64,000 nucleotides of DNA from Marinobacter changyiensis (GCF_009193265.1 NZ_VZZZ01000006.1:372001-436000), one strand, 5' to 3'. Counted from the stretch's first letter, positions 18,065 to 27,374 are shown. The notes: a model not told the origin generated them from the letters alone. Made by a program: numbers and translations.

Positions 18065-19468
18065 ATGCAGGCTCTACCCGTGGAAGAATTGCACCAGCCC
18101 ATTCCCGAAATTCGCCAGCCGCTGATCCAGCGCACACTGACAGAATGGAAAACCCTGGCCTTGCTGGGCGGGCCGATTCTGATTGCACAGATCGCCCAGA
18201 TGGCCAACGGCGTTATCGATACCGTGATGGCCGGCCACGCCAGCGCCGAGGACCTTGCTGCTGTGGGTATCGGCAGCAGTCTGTGGATGCCGTTGTTTCT
18301 CCTGTTCATGGGAACGCTGAGCGCATTGCAACCGATCATTTCCGGCCATCGGGGCGGTGGTCTGTTCAGCCGTATCATGCCCGACACCTGGCAGGGCATT
18401 TACATTGCGGCCGGGGCATCGGTGCTGATGATCCTGTTACTCGTTAATGTGCGACCTGTGCTTGACACTCTGCGCATGGATAGTCATACAGCATTTGTCA
18501 CCCAGGGCTATCTCAGCGCCTTTGCCTGGGGTATACCGGCGATGTTGCTGATGGCGGCATTGCGGGGCCTGACGGACGGGCTGGGACATACCAAGGTGAT
18601 CATGGCGTTTTCGGTACTGGGCACCCTGATCAACCTGCCCCTGAACTATATCTTCATCTACGGTAAATTCGGCTTGCCCGCCATGGGGGGCATCGGATGC
18701 GGCTGGGCCACGTCAATCTCAAACGGGGTCGCGATGGTGGCGCTGCTGGTCTATCTGAGCCGCAGCAGAACCTATCGGCATTACAACCTGATCACAGACT
18801 GGGTCAAACCCCACTGGCAGGAAATCAGCCTTATCCTCAAGCTCGGAGTACCCATTGGCTTCACTATTTTCGTGGAAGCCAGCATGTTCTCAGTGATTGC
18901 GCTGTTCCTGGCACCACTGGGGCCGGTGATTGTGGCCGGTCACCAGATCGCGCTGAATGTGGTGTCGTTGTTGTTCATGGTACCTCTGAGCATCGGCATG
19001 GCGCTTACCTTGCGGGTCAGTTTTCTGATCGGTGCGCGCGCGCCCGATACCGCCCGCCTGCTCTCCCGCAGTTCTCTGATTCTGGCGGCTTCGGTGGCGC
19101 TAGTGTTTGCGCTGTTGCTGTTCCTGCTGGCCTCGCCCATTGCGCAGCTTTACACCAACGACCCGGCGGTGCAGGACGTGAGCATCTCGCTATTGGTATT
19201 TGCGGCTCTGTTCCAGATTGCCGATGTGATCCAGGTAACCTGCATCAGCGCTTTGCGCGGCTACAAGGACACCCGGGTACCCATGATCATCATGCTGTTT
19301 TCGTTCTGGGGCCTGGGGTTACCGCTGGGCTACGCACTCACGTTCACCGACATGATCGTGCCAGCCATGGGCGCTGCGGGCTTCTGGATCGGGCTCACGG
19401 GCGGACTGGCGTCGGCCAGCATTTTACTCGGCATCCGGCTATTCGGCTACGCGCCCAAACCAGCCTGA
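18065..19468 (+). CDS. MATE-family multidrug efflux transporter
   Basis: A 467-residue membrane protein with about 12 helices arranged as two MATE halves. The first half contains LLGGPILIAQIAQMANGVIDTVMAG and ALRGLTDGLGHTK; the second contains LGVPIGFTIFVEASMFSVIALFL and CISALRGYKDTRVP. These are family hallmarks of NorM-type sodium or proton antiporters. The open frame extends 48 nt upstream to a TTG, but the ATG at 18065 is the more likely start; neither has a strong ribosome binding site. It is convergent with the next gene, their stop codons being adjacent. Substrates unknown. Confidence 0.9.
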   Translation: MQALPVEELHQPIPEIRQPLIQRTLTEWKTLALLGGPILIAQIAQMANGVIDTVMAGHASAEDLAAVGIGSSLWMPLFLLFMGTLSALQPIISGHRGGGLFSRIMPDTWQGIYIAAGASVLMILLLVNVRPVLDTLRMDSHTAFVTQGYLSAFAWGIPAMLLMAALRGLTDGLGHTKVIMAFSVLGTLINLPLNYIFIYGKFGLPAMGGIGCGWATSISNGVAMVALLVYLSRSRTYRHYNLITDWVKPHWQEISLILKLGVPIGFTIFVEASMFSVIALFLAPLGPVIVAGHQIALNVVSLLFMVPLSIGMALTLRVSFLIGARAPDTARLLSRSSLILAASVALVFALLLFLLASPIAQLYTNDPAVQDVSISLLVFAALFQIADVIQVTCISALRGYKDTRVPMIIMLFSFWGLGLPLGYALTFTDMIVPAMGAAGFWIGLTGGLASASILLGIRLFGYAPKPA

Positions 19469-20461
19469 TCAGACCGAAGAACCCGACTCCCCGGCAACCA
19501 CCACCTGATCACGGCCATTGCCCTTGGCCTGATAAAGCGCCTCATCGGCTCGTTCAAACCAGGTATCACGAGTATCGTCATCCTGCAGTAACGCGACGCC
19601 ATAGGAGGCAGTGACTGGCCCACCAGGGCTTTTCAGGTCCCGGCGCAGGATCTGATGAATATTGCGCATCACCGTCCGCATGCCGTAGTCGCCCACACCC
19701 GGCAAAAGCACCACAAACTCCTCCCCACCGAACCGGAACAACTGGTCCGTCTTGCGGGTATGTTTCAGGATAATCTGCGCACAATCGAGCAACACTTCGT
19801 CGCCGACCGCATGGCCGTGGTCGTCGTTCACTCGTTTGAAGTGATCAAGATCCAGTATCACAAGCGCATAGGACAAGCCACTGCGCTGGTGGAATGCCAC
19901 TGCGGCATTGAGTTCCTGCTCCATCGCCCGACGGTTTTTGATGCCCGTCAGCGGATCCAGCAAGGCCAGTTGTTCCAGGCGCAAGCGCTGGGTCTCATTG
20001 CGCAACGCGAAAATATAGGCGCAGGAACTGACGACAATGGCCGTGGTGACAAACGACAGCATGTACTCATGGGACTGAAAGCCAATATTGAACACCATCA
20101 AAATCAGCAGGGTGACCAGATTTATGATGACCGCCAGACGCGGCGAGGTCAGGAAGAAGCTGGTAATAAATGGCGGATAAAGCCAGAACAGACCGATGGT
20201 GCCCAGCAGAAACGCGATCGTCGCACCACCGGCGCAGGCGACAACAGCTATGCAGAACCCGCTGCGGCGGGTATCACCCGTAATCCAGGCGTACACCATA
20301 CTGGTGGCGATGCCGAGCATGATGACCGTATCCACCGTGCCCGCCACGGTATCACCCTGCGCGAACCGGAAAATAGCAAACGGTGTGATGCCGATAATGG
20401 CACACACGCCCAGCATGGTAATAATCGACAGCCTGAAATTATTACGCAATCGGTAAAGCAT
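19469..20461 (-). CDS. Membrane-anchored diguanylate cyclase
   Basis: A 330-residue protein with about six membrane helices in residues 10-155 and a C-terminal GGDEF domain. The active-site loop is FRFGGEEFVVLLPG near residue 260, an active variant, and an inhibitory I-site RKTD lies exactly five residues before GGEEF. NRRAMEQELNAAV and DLDHFKRVNDDHGHAVGDEVL complete the domain. It should make cyclic di-GMP and be feedback inhibited. The N-terminal membrane domain resembles the MASE2/7TM-like sensory regions but is not assigned. The only in-frame ATG lacks a clear ribosome binding site. A degenerate HD-GYP gene is divergent from it. Confidence 0.9.
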   Translation of the reverse strand: MLYRLRNNFRLSIITMLGVCAIIGITPFAIFRFAQGDTVAGTVDTVIMLGIATSMVYAWITGDTRRSGFCIAVVACAGGATIAFLLGTIGLFWLYPPFITSFFLTSPRLAVIINLVTLLILMVFNIGFQSHEYMLSFVTTAIVVSSCAYIFALRNETQRLRLEQLALLDPLTGIKNRRAMEQELNAAVAFHQRSGLSYALVILDLDHFKRVNDDHGHAVGDEVLLDCAQIILKHTRKTDQLFRFGGEEFVVLLPGVGDYGMRTVMRNIHQILRRDLKSPGGPVTASYGVALLQDDDTRDTWFERADEALYQAKGNGRDQVVVAGESGSSV

Positions 20462-20771
20462 ATTGGTCGAACCAGGGCACGATCATGGCAATTGCCTGGC
20501 CGGAAAGGATCCAACCGAGCGGCAGAGAAATACAGGCACCGGCCTGGTGCGTGACAACCATAATAGAGCAAATTTTCAATCAAACCGGTAGCGGGTGCCT
20601 AAATATTACCAAAGATGACAATTGTCATACCTTCGCTGCCCGCTGTTTAAGCACCGCATTAAAGACATCAAAACCTTTATGATTTAAACTTTTGCGTATT
20701 GACCAGGAAAGTTCCGACCACATTCCGTGCTCCAGGGTATGGTATTAACGAACACAGGTGAATTCATAAGC
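20462..20771. promoter_or_regulatory. Divergent intergenic region with palindrome ATGACAATTGTCAT
   Basis: About 310 nt separate the diguanylate cyclase gene (minus) from the HD-GYP-like gene (plus). A perfect 14-bp palindrome, ATGACAATTGTCAT, lies at 20615-20628, roughly midway. AT-rich tracts around 20665-20700 could hold a promoter. The palindrome is a candidate operator shared by the two genes; no regulator is assigned. Confidence 0.45.
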
Positions 20772-21893
20772 GTGTCTGATCTTGTCCGAGTTGCTCCCGG
20801 AGCGCTGGTTGTTGGCAAGCCTCTGCCATGGACCGTATACGACGTTACAGGCAATGTGCTGTTGCGCCAGGGCCATGTAATCCATAGCGAATCCCAGCTT
20901 GAGCAATTGTTCGAGCGAGCCATGTTTTACCCGCGCAAACCCGTGGTGGCCGAACCGGAACAGGTCGAGGAAACCCGGGTCTACAACCCTTTTGACGAAT
21001 ACCCCGGCCTGTTGCAGGCACTGGAAACCACCCTCACGGCCATTTCTGACCGGGAAAGCGACGCGCCCCAACGGCTGACAGCCCTGGCACGACTGATTGA
21101 CGAAATGTGTCTCAGCGCCCCGGACCCAAGCCTGGCTCTGGTCCATCTATACGCTGTCGAACCGACGGCCTATGAACAAACCCTGTTCTACGCCATTATC
21201 TGCCATTTCATCGCCCGGGCCATGGGTCTTGAAGAAAAACGGGTGCTGGTGCTGCTGGGTGCTGCCCTGACAGCGAATCTGGCGCTGCTACCGTTTCTCG
21301 ATAAACTCAACCGCTCCGCCCGACGCCTGACCGACCAGCAGCGCCAAGTGATCCACAAGCATCCGTTACTGAGCGCAAAAGCGCTGCGGGAAGCCGGAAT
21401 CAGGAACCGACAGCTACTGACCATCATCGAGCAACACCATGAACATCACGATGGCACCGGCTATCCGGTTGGCTTGACCAGCGAGAACACGTTGCCGGAG
21501 GCCCAGATTCTTGCCCTCGCAGAGCGTTATACTGCCATGATCACCCGGCGCGCCTATCGTGACCGGCTGACGGTCACCGAGGCCATGAAGGCTATTCGTA
21601 GCGCAGCTATGGGCAGTCCCCGGCCCCGGATCACTTCAGCCTTGCTTAACGCCCTCACATCTTATCCCCCGGGCTGCCTGGTACGGCTCGCCAACACGGA
21701 GGTGGCCGTCGTCACTCACCGGCCTGCCCGCCACTCCGGGCCCACAGCTCAAGCCATCATCGGCCCGAAAAGGGGACTCTACGAGGGTGCCTTCAAGCGT
21801 GACTGCAGCTTGCTGGAGTTCAGCATCCGTATGGTGGAAGACGTGGATGTTTTGCCCTCGATGGATTTCGGTCTGCTCTGGGAGTTCAACTGA
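20772..21893 (+). CDS. Degenerate HD-GYP domain protein
   Basis: About 373 residues. An N-terminal domain (SDLVRVAPGALVVGKPLPWTVYDVTGNVLL) resembles those found ahead of HD-GYP domains. The C-terminal half keeps the signature HHEHHDGTGYPVGL near residue 235 and ALAERYTAMITRRAYRD, but where active enzymes have LLHDIGK this protein has ALTANLALLP, so the metal-binding His-Asp pair is lost. It is therefore probably not an active cyclic di-GMP phosphodiesterase and may bind the nucleotide or a partner. The GTG start with AGGTG upstream is my choice; a GTG 45 nt and an ATG 33 nt earlier are alternatives. Confidence 0.82.
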   Translation: MSDLVRVAPGALVVGKPLPWTVYDVTGNVLLRQGHVIHSESQLEQLFERAMFYPRKPVVAEPEQVEETRVYNPFDEYPGLLQALETTLTAISDRESDAPQRLTALARLIDEMCLSAPDPSLALVHLYAVEPTAYEQTLFYAIICHFIARAMGLEEKRVLVLLGAALTANLALLPFLDKLNRSARRLTDQQRQVIHKHPLLSAKALREAGIRNRQLLTIIEQHHEHHDGTGYPVGLTSENTLPEAQILALAERYTAMITRRAYRDRLTVTEAMKAIRSAAMGSPRPRITSALLNALTSYPPGCLVRLANTEVAVVTHRPARHSGPTAQAIIGPKRGLYEGAFKRDCSLLEFSIRMVEDVDVLPSMDFGLLWEFN

Positions 21894-22009
21894 GGGCAAC
21901 TTCCTTTCGTTTTCTGAGATTGCCGCTACCAGCACTTGAGCGCCCCACCCACTGAGCCGGAAGCGATTGCGCTACGTAATTACCGTACCCTGGTTCCTGG
22001 AGCGGTATT

Positions 22010-22366
22010 GTGGATACTCTGTTTTACGATGGTCGGTGCCCCCTTTGCAGTCGTGAGATTACTACCCTCAGACGACTGCAGGATGGCGGTCTGGGCTTTG
22101 CTGATATCCATGAACACGTGGAACTTGCAGCCGCCTTGCCGAGCCGTGAACTGTTATTGCGCCGTCTGCATCTGCGAGGCAAGGACGGCACCTGGATCGT
22201 CGGGCTTCGGGCGACTGTTCGCGCCTGGTCTCACACCCGTTACGGCTTCCTGTTTCGGCCGTTGTTGTGGCCAGGCCTGTTCTCCATTGCGACCACGGTT
22301 TACGAGCGTTGGGCGGACCACCGCTATGATAAGCGCTACGCCTGTGACGTTTGCAAGCCGGAATAA
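22010..22366 (+). CDS. DCC-family (DUF393) thiol-disulfide oxidoreductase-like protein
   Basis: A 118-residue protein of the DUF393/DCC family. The opening LFYDGRCPLCSREITTLRR carries the diagnostic DG-x-CPLC motif with a CxxC redox pair. The C-terminal CDVCKPE adds a second CxxC-like pair. The start is a GTG with GGAG 7 nt upstream. Function of the family is not established; a thioredoxin-like redox role is proposed from the CxxC. It lies 40 nt upstream of a lipoprotein gene on the same strand and may be co-transcribed with it. Confidence 0.85.
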   Translation: MDTLFYDGRCPLCSREITTLRRLQDGGLGFADIHEHVELAAALPSRELLLRRLHLRGKDGTWIVGLRATVRAWSHTRYGFLFRPLLWPGLFSIATTVYERWADHRYDKRYACDVCKPE

Positions 22367-22405
22367 CAGCACCCGTAATCCTGCCAGTCTCGAAGGAGAG
22401 TCTCA

Positions 22406-23260
22406 GTGCGCCGCAGTCATGTCACCATTATCCTGATAACTGTCTTGGCTTTGCTGACGTCGGCCTGCAGCTCGACCCGCATGGCGTATCGCTATGCGGA
22501 CTGGGGCATCGTCTGGTGGGTGGAAGACTTTATAACCCTGACCGACAGCCAGAAGGCCGAGCTCAGCCAGTCGATTGATACCTATCGGCAGTGGCATTGC
22601 AGCGCCGAGTTACCCCGTTACGCCGACTGGCTGGGTAGCCTGGAAGCGGATATCAGCAACCCGCCCCTTGAGGCTCAGGATGTAGCCCGCAGACAATCCG
22701 AACTGTTGCTGGCGCTGGACCGCATGCTGGTCGAGGCCGTCCCCATCGCCACGGCACTGCTCGCGACGCTGTCCGACGAGCAGATTGATGAATTATCCCG
22801 CAACATGGCCGCCAATCAGGCTGAAAAGGAAGCAGAGTTTCTTGATCCTGACCCGGCTGTCGCGCTGCAGCAGCGGGAACAGCGAATTCTCGAGCGCGCA
22901 GAGCGTTGGCTGGGCTCCCTGAACGAAGAGCAGAAGGCCACCATTGCAGCCTGGAACCGGGCCCGGGGTGACCAGACCGACATCTGGCTTGAAGGCCGGG
23001 CACGATGGCAGCAGGCACTGCTAGCCGTATTACAGGAGCGTCAAAGCGAAACATTCGGTTCTGCCATGGAACGGCTGATCCGTGACAGTGCCGAAGTTCG
23101 CGGCGAGCGCTATGAGGCCATGATTACCCAGAGCCGTCCCGCTCTCGCCAGCCTGATGAGTAATCTGGTCACTCAGTCAAAGCCCCAACAGCGCAGCCAC
23201 CTGACCACCGAACTGGCAGAGCTGCGGCGGGACTTCGAGGCGCTGACCTGTGAAGGTTGA
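22406..23260 (+). CDS. DUF6279-type lipoprotein
   Basis: A 284-residue predicted lipoprotein. The signal ends in the lipobox LLTSACSS, so Cys21 would be lipidated. The mature part begins TRMAYRYADWGIVWWVEDFITLTDSQK, which is characteristic of a gammaproteobacterial lipoprotein family of unknown function (DUF6279), and is otherwise mostly helical with many Glu, Gln and Arg residues. The start is a GTG with GGAGAG upstream. No enzymatic motif is seen. It ends 3 nt before the convergent S-formylglutathione hydrolase gene. Confidence 0.82.
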   Translation: MRRSHVTIILITVLALLTSACSSTRMAYRYADWGIVWWVEDFITLTDSQKAELSQSIDTYRQWHCSAELPRYADWLGSLEADISNPPLEAQDVARRQSELLLALDRMLVEAVPIATALLATLSDEQIDELSRNMAANQAEKEAEFLDPDPAVALQQREQRILERAERWLGSLNEEQKATIAAWNRARGDQTDIWLEGRARWQQALLAVLQERQSETFGSAMERLIRDSAEVRGERYEAMITQSRPALASLMSNLVTQSKPQQRSHLTTELAELRRDFEALTCEG

Positions 23261-23263
23261 GCG

Positions 23264-24121
23264 CTAAAGCAAACCCAACGCTTCTGCGTGATGATCCAGA
23301 TGATCATCAATAAACGAGGCAATAAAAAAGTAGCTGTGATCATAACCCCGGTGCATCCGCAACCGGATCGGGTGGTGGACCCGCTCACAGGCATCAGCCA
23401 ACGCTTCCGGATTGAGCTGCTCCGGCAAGAATTCATCCGCCGTGCCTTGATCAATCAACAGCTTCAGTCGCTCCGGAGCATCCGGGATCAGCAACGTCGC
23501 ATCCCATTCCGCCCACTCCTCCCGGTTAGCCCCGAGATAACCCGAGAATGCCTTTTCACCCCAGGGACATGCCGTCGGATTACATATCGGAGCAAACGCC
23601 GACACCGAGCGATAACGGCCCGGATTTTTCAGTGCACACACCAGCGCACCATGACCACCCATGGAGTGACCGCTGATCACCCGCTGGTCCGATACCGGTA
23701 ATGCCTGTTCCACCAACGCTGGCAACTCGCTGACGACATAATCGTACATGCGGTAATGCTTTGCCCAGGGCTCCTGGGTGGCGTTGATATAAAACCCGGC
23801 GCCGCTGCCGAAGTCGTAGCTATCGTGCTCTCCGGGCAGGTCGGTACCCCTCGGGCTGGTATCCGGGCACACAATTGCCATCCCGAGCTCGGCTGCGCGG
23901 CGATGAGCCCCGGCCTTCTGCATGAAATTCTGGTCATTGCAGGTCAACCCGGACAACCAGTACAACACCGGTACTTTCCCCGGCATTTTACCCGAGTCAG
24001 CAGCAACCGCTTGCGGTGGCAGATAGACCGCAAATTCCATATCACAACCCAGCACAGACGAGGAGTGACGGTAACGGCGGTGCTCGCCGTTAAAGCTTAT
24101 GTTGGTGGATAGTAATTCCAT
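23264..24121 (-). CDS. fghA: S-formylglutathione hydrolase
   Basis: A 285-residue esterase of the alpha/beta-hydrolase fold that cleaves S-formylglutathione to formate and glutathione in formaldehyde detoxification. Hallmarks: CPDTSPRGTD near residue 85, the nucleophile elbow SGHSMGGHGAL near 148, the oxyanion-region LYWLSGLTCNDQNF near 50, the acid Asp in LLIDQGTADEFL, and His in RGYDHSYFFI at the C-terminus. The ATG gives MELLSTNISFNGEHRRY, a standard family N-terminus; upstream frame is spurious. The partner glutathione-dependent formaldehyde dehydrogenase gene is not beside it. Confidence 0.94.
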   Translation of the reverse strand: MELLSTNISFNGEHRRYRHSSSVLGCDMEFAVYLPPQAVAADSGKMPGKVPVLYWLSGLTCNDQNFMQKAGAHRRAAELGMAIVCPDTSPRGTDLPGEHDSYDFGSGAGFYINATQEPWAKHYRMYDYVVSELPALVEQALPVSDQRVISGHSMGGHGALVCALKNPGRYRSVSAFAPICNPTACPWGEKAFSGYLGANREEWAEWDATLLIPDAPERLKLLIDQGTADEFLPEQLNPEALADACERVHHPIRLRMHRGYDHSYFFIASFIDDHLDHHAEALGLL

Positions 24122-24156
24122 AAAAACCCCAAAAGTTGTGGTTCGGTCGCGGGTTG

Positions 24157-24585
24157 CTATTCGGCTCTGGCAAACTTCGGCAGGGTAATACCACAACCGA
24201 CGCGGGCCAATTCCGCAAGAATAGCGCTACGGGTCACAATGCCAATCAGACGACCATGGTCAGTCACCGGGTAAACCTTTGGTTTGCCATGGCCCAGATT
24301 CTGTGCCACATCCACCAGCGCCATGTCCGCGCTGATCGTTATCGGCTCGTTGAACATCACATCGTCAACAACCGGTTCGCCCTCACAATGGTAATTACTC
24401 ACCAGCAAGGCATGGATACAATCCTGCTCCGACACAAACCCCAGAACCTGCCGCTGGGCGTCAACCACCGGCAAACCCGTTACATGATTTTCCAGAAGAG
24501 CCTTCACCACCCTGGTCAAGGGTGTGCCACAGCGAATCGGCTCTATATGGTTCCACATCACATCACCGACCTTGATCGAGCGCAT
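24157..24585 (-). CDS. CBS-domain pair protein
   Basis: A 142-residue protein made of two CBS motifs, residues about 8-60 (VGDVMWNHIEPIRCGTPL...TGLPVVDAQRQVLGFVSEQD) and 75-130 (VDDVMFNEPITISADMAL...VYPVTDHGRLIGIVTRSAIL). Such tandem CBS proteins bind adenine nucleotides and act as energy sensors or regulators of partner proteins. AGGAGG lies just upstream of the ATG. It lies 35 nt upstream of the S-formylglutathione hydrolase gene on the same strand. No partner domain is fused, so its target is unknown. Confidence 0.88.
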   Translation of the reverse strand: MRSIKVGDVMWNHIEPIRCGTPLTRVVKALLENHVTGLPVVDAQRQVLGFVSEQDCIHALLVSNYHCEGEPVVDDVMFNEPITISADMALVDVAQNLGHGKPKVYPVTDHGRLIGIVTRSAILAELARVGCGITLPKFARAE

Positions 24586-24682
24586 GGTTAACCTCCTCCT
24601 GTCAGACAACACTCTCTATAACAATAGGCAATGGGGACGGAAACTGGAAATACAAAACCCGCAATGCTGATTTGAGCCTGAC

Positions 24683-25597
24683 TTAACCGTTACTGATAAC
24701 CTCCAGACTCATGCCCGCAAAATCCTGCAGCAGGGGTTCCGGCAAATCGTGCCCCATACCCTCAACCATTTCCAGGCGGGCATGAGGTAAGAGATATTTC
24801 AGCTGCTCTGCCGCCACCGGCCGCACCAGAGGGTCGGCTTTGCCATGGATAATCAGCGTCGGCACGCGAATGCGGCGGGTCATGGAAGACAGGCTACCAG
24901 CTGCCATTATGGCGCGGGTCTGCCGGAGAATGCCGGCCGGGTGATAGCTGCGACGAAAATCCCGTGTAATCCGCGCTCTTACATCGTCTTCACGGGGCGG
25001 AAAACCGGGGCTTTGAATAGCTCTCCAGAATTCCAGCGAGCGGGCCACTACAGCGGTTTCGTCATGGCCTTTGACACCAACCCCAGCCAGTTTCCAGATC
25101 AGCTTCGGTTGCGGTAACGGTAACCGGGGGCTGTTGGTGGACGTCATTATCAGGGTCAGACTGCGCACCCGCTCTGGCCATTGAGCCGCCACGATCTGGC
25201 TGATCATGCCCCCCATAGACACCCCCACAAGATGTGCCCTGGCAAGTCCCATGGCGTCCATCAGGCCAACCACATCAGCCGCCATATCCCGTAGCGAGTA
25301 AGGTGCGGCTACCTCAAGCCCGAACCGATGGCGCGCCATCACCGACACAGGATGCCCGGTAAGGCGGTCCTTCAAATGGGTCGACAAACCTATGTCCCGG
25401 TTATCAAACCGGATTACCTGGTAACCGGCGGCCACATAGGCCTCCAGCAGCGCCTCCGGCCACAGGGTCAGCTGAGCAGCGAGCCCCATCACAAAGATCA
25501 CCGGCTCGCCTTCCGGATTGCCCCGGCTCTCGACACATAAGGAAAGACCGTTAGCCTCTATACACTGCTCCAGCGGTACGCTCGATATCTTGCTCAT
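24683..25597 (-). CDS. Alpha/beta hydrolase
   Basis: A 304-residue hydrolase. Oxyanion region VIFVMGLAAQLTLWPEALL near residue 30, RFDNRDIGLSTH near 60, nucleophile elbow LVGVSMGGMISQIVA near 120, acid Asp in LIIHGKADPLV near 245, and His in EGMGHDLPE near 280. RFDNRDIGLS is typical of a group of esterases or lipase-like hydrolases of undetermined substrate. The ATG at 25597 is preferred over an upstream TTG frame, though its ribosome binding site is weak. No operon partner is evident. Confidence 0.86.
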   Translation of the reverse strand: MSKISSVPLEQCIEANGLSLCVESRGNPEGEPVIFVMGLAAQLTLWPEALLEAYVAAGYQVIRFDNRDIGLSTHLKDRLTGHPVSVMARHRFGLEVAAPYSLRDMAADVVGLMDAMGLARAHLVGVSMGGMISQIVAAQWPERVRSLTLIMTSTNSPRLPLPQPKLIWKLAGVGVKGHDETAVVARSLEFWRAIQSPGFPPREDDVRARITRDFRRSYHPAGILRQTRAIMAAGSLSSMTRRIRVPTLIIHGKADPLVRPVAAEQLKYLLPHARLEMVEGMGHDLPEPLLQDFAGMSLEVISNG

Positions 25598-25850
25598 TAT
25601 CTGCCATAACTGTTGACTGTTTTTCCAGCTTAACGGATTTAACCGGGTTTCCAATCACTCTTAAGGGGTCATTTTTCCAGCGGCCGGGCCACAGAGCGAC
25701 ATAAACTTAGCGCAAAATGTTGTATTAAAAGCCGGTAAAGCCCTTGGTTTTTGGCCCACCGGGCACTATTTAATTCTTTAGTCAGATTGAATTGCTGAAA
25801 ACAATGCTGGCTAATCAATGGTTAGCCTTTCCCGAAGAGGAGGATCGAAT

Positions 25851-26504
25851 ATGAGTCTACGTCTAGGCGATACCGCACCGGATTTCGAACAGGATTCCAG
25901 TGAAGGCAAAATCAGGTTCCATGAATGGCTGGGCGATAGCTGGGGGGTTCTGTTCTCTCATCCGGCCGACTTCACCCCGGTTTGCACCACGGAGCTGGGT
26001 CTGACCGCAAAACTGAAAGACGAATTTGCCAAGCGCGATGTCAAAGCCATTGCCCTGAGTGTGGATCCCGTGGATTCCCACCACGAGTGGATCAAGGACA
26101 TCAACGAGACACAGGACTGCGTCGTCAACTTCCCGATTATTGCAGACCAGGACCGCTCGGTGTCCGAACTCTACGACATGATCCACCCGAATGCCGACGA
26201 CAGTCTGACCGTGCGCTCACTGTTTGTGATTGATCCGAACAAAAAGGTTCGGCTGATGATCACCTATCCGGCCAGTACCGGGCGTAACTTCAACGAGATC
26301 CTGCGGGTTATCGACTCCCTGCAACTGACCGAGCACCACAAAGTGGCCACACCGGGCAACTGGGAACGGGGTGATGATGTCGTGATTGTGCCATCCCTGC
26401 AGGACGAGGATGAAATCAAACAACGGTTCCCGAAAGGCTACAAGGCAGTGAAACCGTACCTTCGCATGACCCCCGATCCGAAAGTGAACTGGGGTGGCGA
26501 ATAA
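25851..26504 (+). CDS. 1-Cys peroxiredoxin (Prx6 type)
   Basis: A 217-residue cytosolic peroxiredoxin. The peroxidatic Cys45 is in PADFTPVCTTELG and the Prx6-type C-terminal region contains ATPGNWERGDDVVIVPS and PYLRMTPDPK. It reduces hydrogen peroxide and alkyl hydroperoxides; the Prx6 class usually relies on one essential cysteine. The ATG is directly preceded by AGGAGG. It is monocistronic: a 250-bp upstream interval and a terminator downstream bracket it. Confidence 0.93.
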   Translation: MSLRLGDTAPDFEQDSSEGKIRFHEWLGDSWGVLFSHPADFTPVCTTELGLTAKLKDEFAKRDVKAIALSVDPVDSHHEWIKDINETQDCVVNFPIIADQDRSVSELYDMIHPNADDSLTVRSLFVIDPNKKVRLMITYPASTGRNFNEILRVIDSLQLTEHHKVATPGNWERGDDVVIVPSLQDEDEIKQRFPKGYKAVKPYLRMTPDPKVNWGGE

Positions 26505-26525
26505 GCCTTAGCTTTCCCGCCTGAT

Positions 26526-26560
26526 AAAAAAACCGGCCAATGAAAATTGACCGGTTTTTT
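26526..26560. terminator. Bidirectional intrinsic terminator after peroxiredoxin gene
   Basis: AAAAACCGGcCAA and TTGaCCGGTTTTTT form a hairpin with an A run on the left and T run on the right. It can terminate the peroxiredoxin gene on the plus strand and metQ on the minus strand. Confidence 0.85.
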
Positions 26561-26594
26561 ATTGCCTGCTTGTTCAGAACGCAGACCTGCCTAT

Positions 26595-27374
26595 TCAGAA
26601 CGCCGGTACAACGGCGCCTTTGTAGTTTTCCTCGATATAGCCCCTGACCGCGTCAGACGTTAACGCAGCTGCCAGCTTTTGCATCGCCTCAGAATCCTTG
26701 TTGTCTTCACGGGAAACCAGAATGTTCACGTACGGTGAATCGGATCCTTCGATGATCAGGGCATCTTCGTTCGGGTTCAGGCCTGCTTCCAACGCGTAGT
26801 TGGTATTGATCATGGCCAGCTCGACCTGGTCGAGAATGCGCGGCAGGGTAGCGGCTTCAAGTTCGTAAAATTCCAGGTTTTTCGGATTCTCGGCGATATC
26901 CCGCGGTGTCGCCGTGATCTTGCTGCTGTCTTTCAGTTTGATCAACCCGGCTTTTTGCAGCAGCAATAACGCACGGCCGCCATTGGTCGGATCGTTAGGG
27001 ATTGCAACAGTGTCACCATCCTTCAGGTCATCCAGCGATTCGATCTTGCTGGAGTAGGCCCCGAATGGCTCAACGTGCACACCCACCACGCTCACCAGGC
27101 TGGTACCGCGGCCGTCATTGAACTCGGTCAGGTACGGCTGATGCTGAAAGAAGTTGGCGTCCATTCCGAACTGGCTCACCTGCACATTTGGCTGCACGTA
27201 ATCGGTGAACACCTTGATCTCCAGGTCCACACCCTGCTCTTTGAGGTCAGGCTTGATGAATTCCAGAATCTCGGCGTGGGGAACCGCTGTCGCGGCAATA
27301 CTGAGCTTGTCAGCGGCCTGAACAGAAAACGCGGCAAACAATGCCAGCGCGGCCAGAAGTCTTGTCGATTTCAT
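26595..27374 (-). CDS. metQ: Methionine ABC transporter substrate-binding protein MetQ
   Basis: A 259-residue NlpA/MetQ-family binding protein. A signal peptide (MKSTRLLAALALFAAFSVQAAD) is present; there is no Cys at the cleavage site, so it would be soluble periplasmic rather than a lipoprotein. Family motifs: ATAVPHAEILEFIKP near residue 30, NANFFQHQPYL-like segment DANFFQHQPYLTEFN near 70, AIPNDPTNGGRALLLL near 128 and NTNYALEAGL near 195. It delivers methionine, possibly D-methionine, to MetNI encoded just upstream. Confidence 0.94.
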   Translation of the reverse strand: MKSTRLLAALALFAAFSVQAADKLSIAATAVPHAEILEFIKPDLKEQGVDLEIKVFTDYVQPNVQVSQFGMDANFFQHQPYLTEFNDGRGTSLVSVVGVHVEPFGAYSSKIESLDDLKDGDTVAIPNDPTNGGRALLLLQKAGLIKLKDSSKITATPRDIAENPKNLEFYELEAATLPRILDQVELAMINTNYALEAGLNPNEDALIIEGSDSPYVNILVSREDNKDSEAMQKLAAALTSDAVRGYIEENYKGAVVPAF

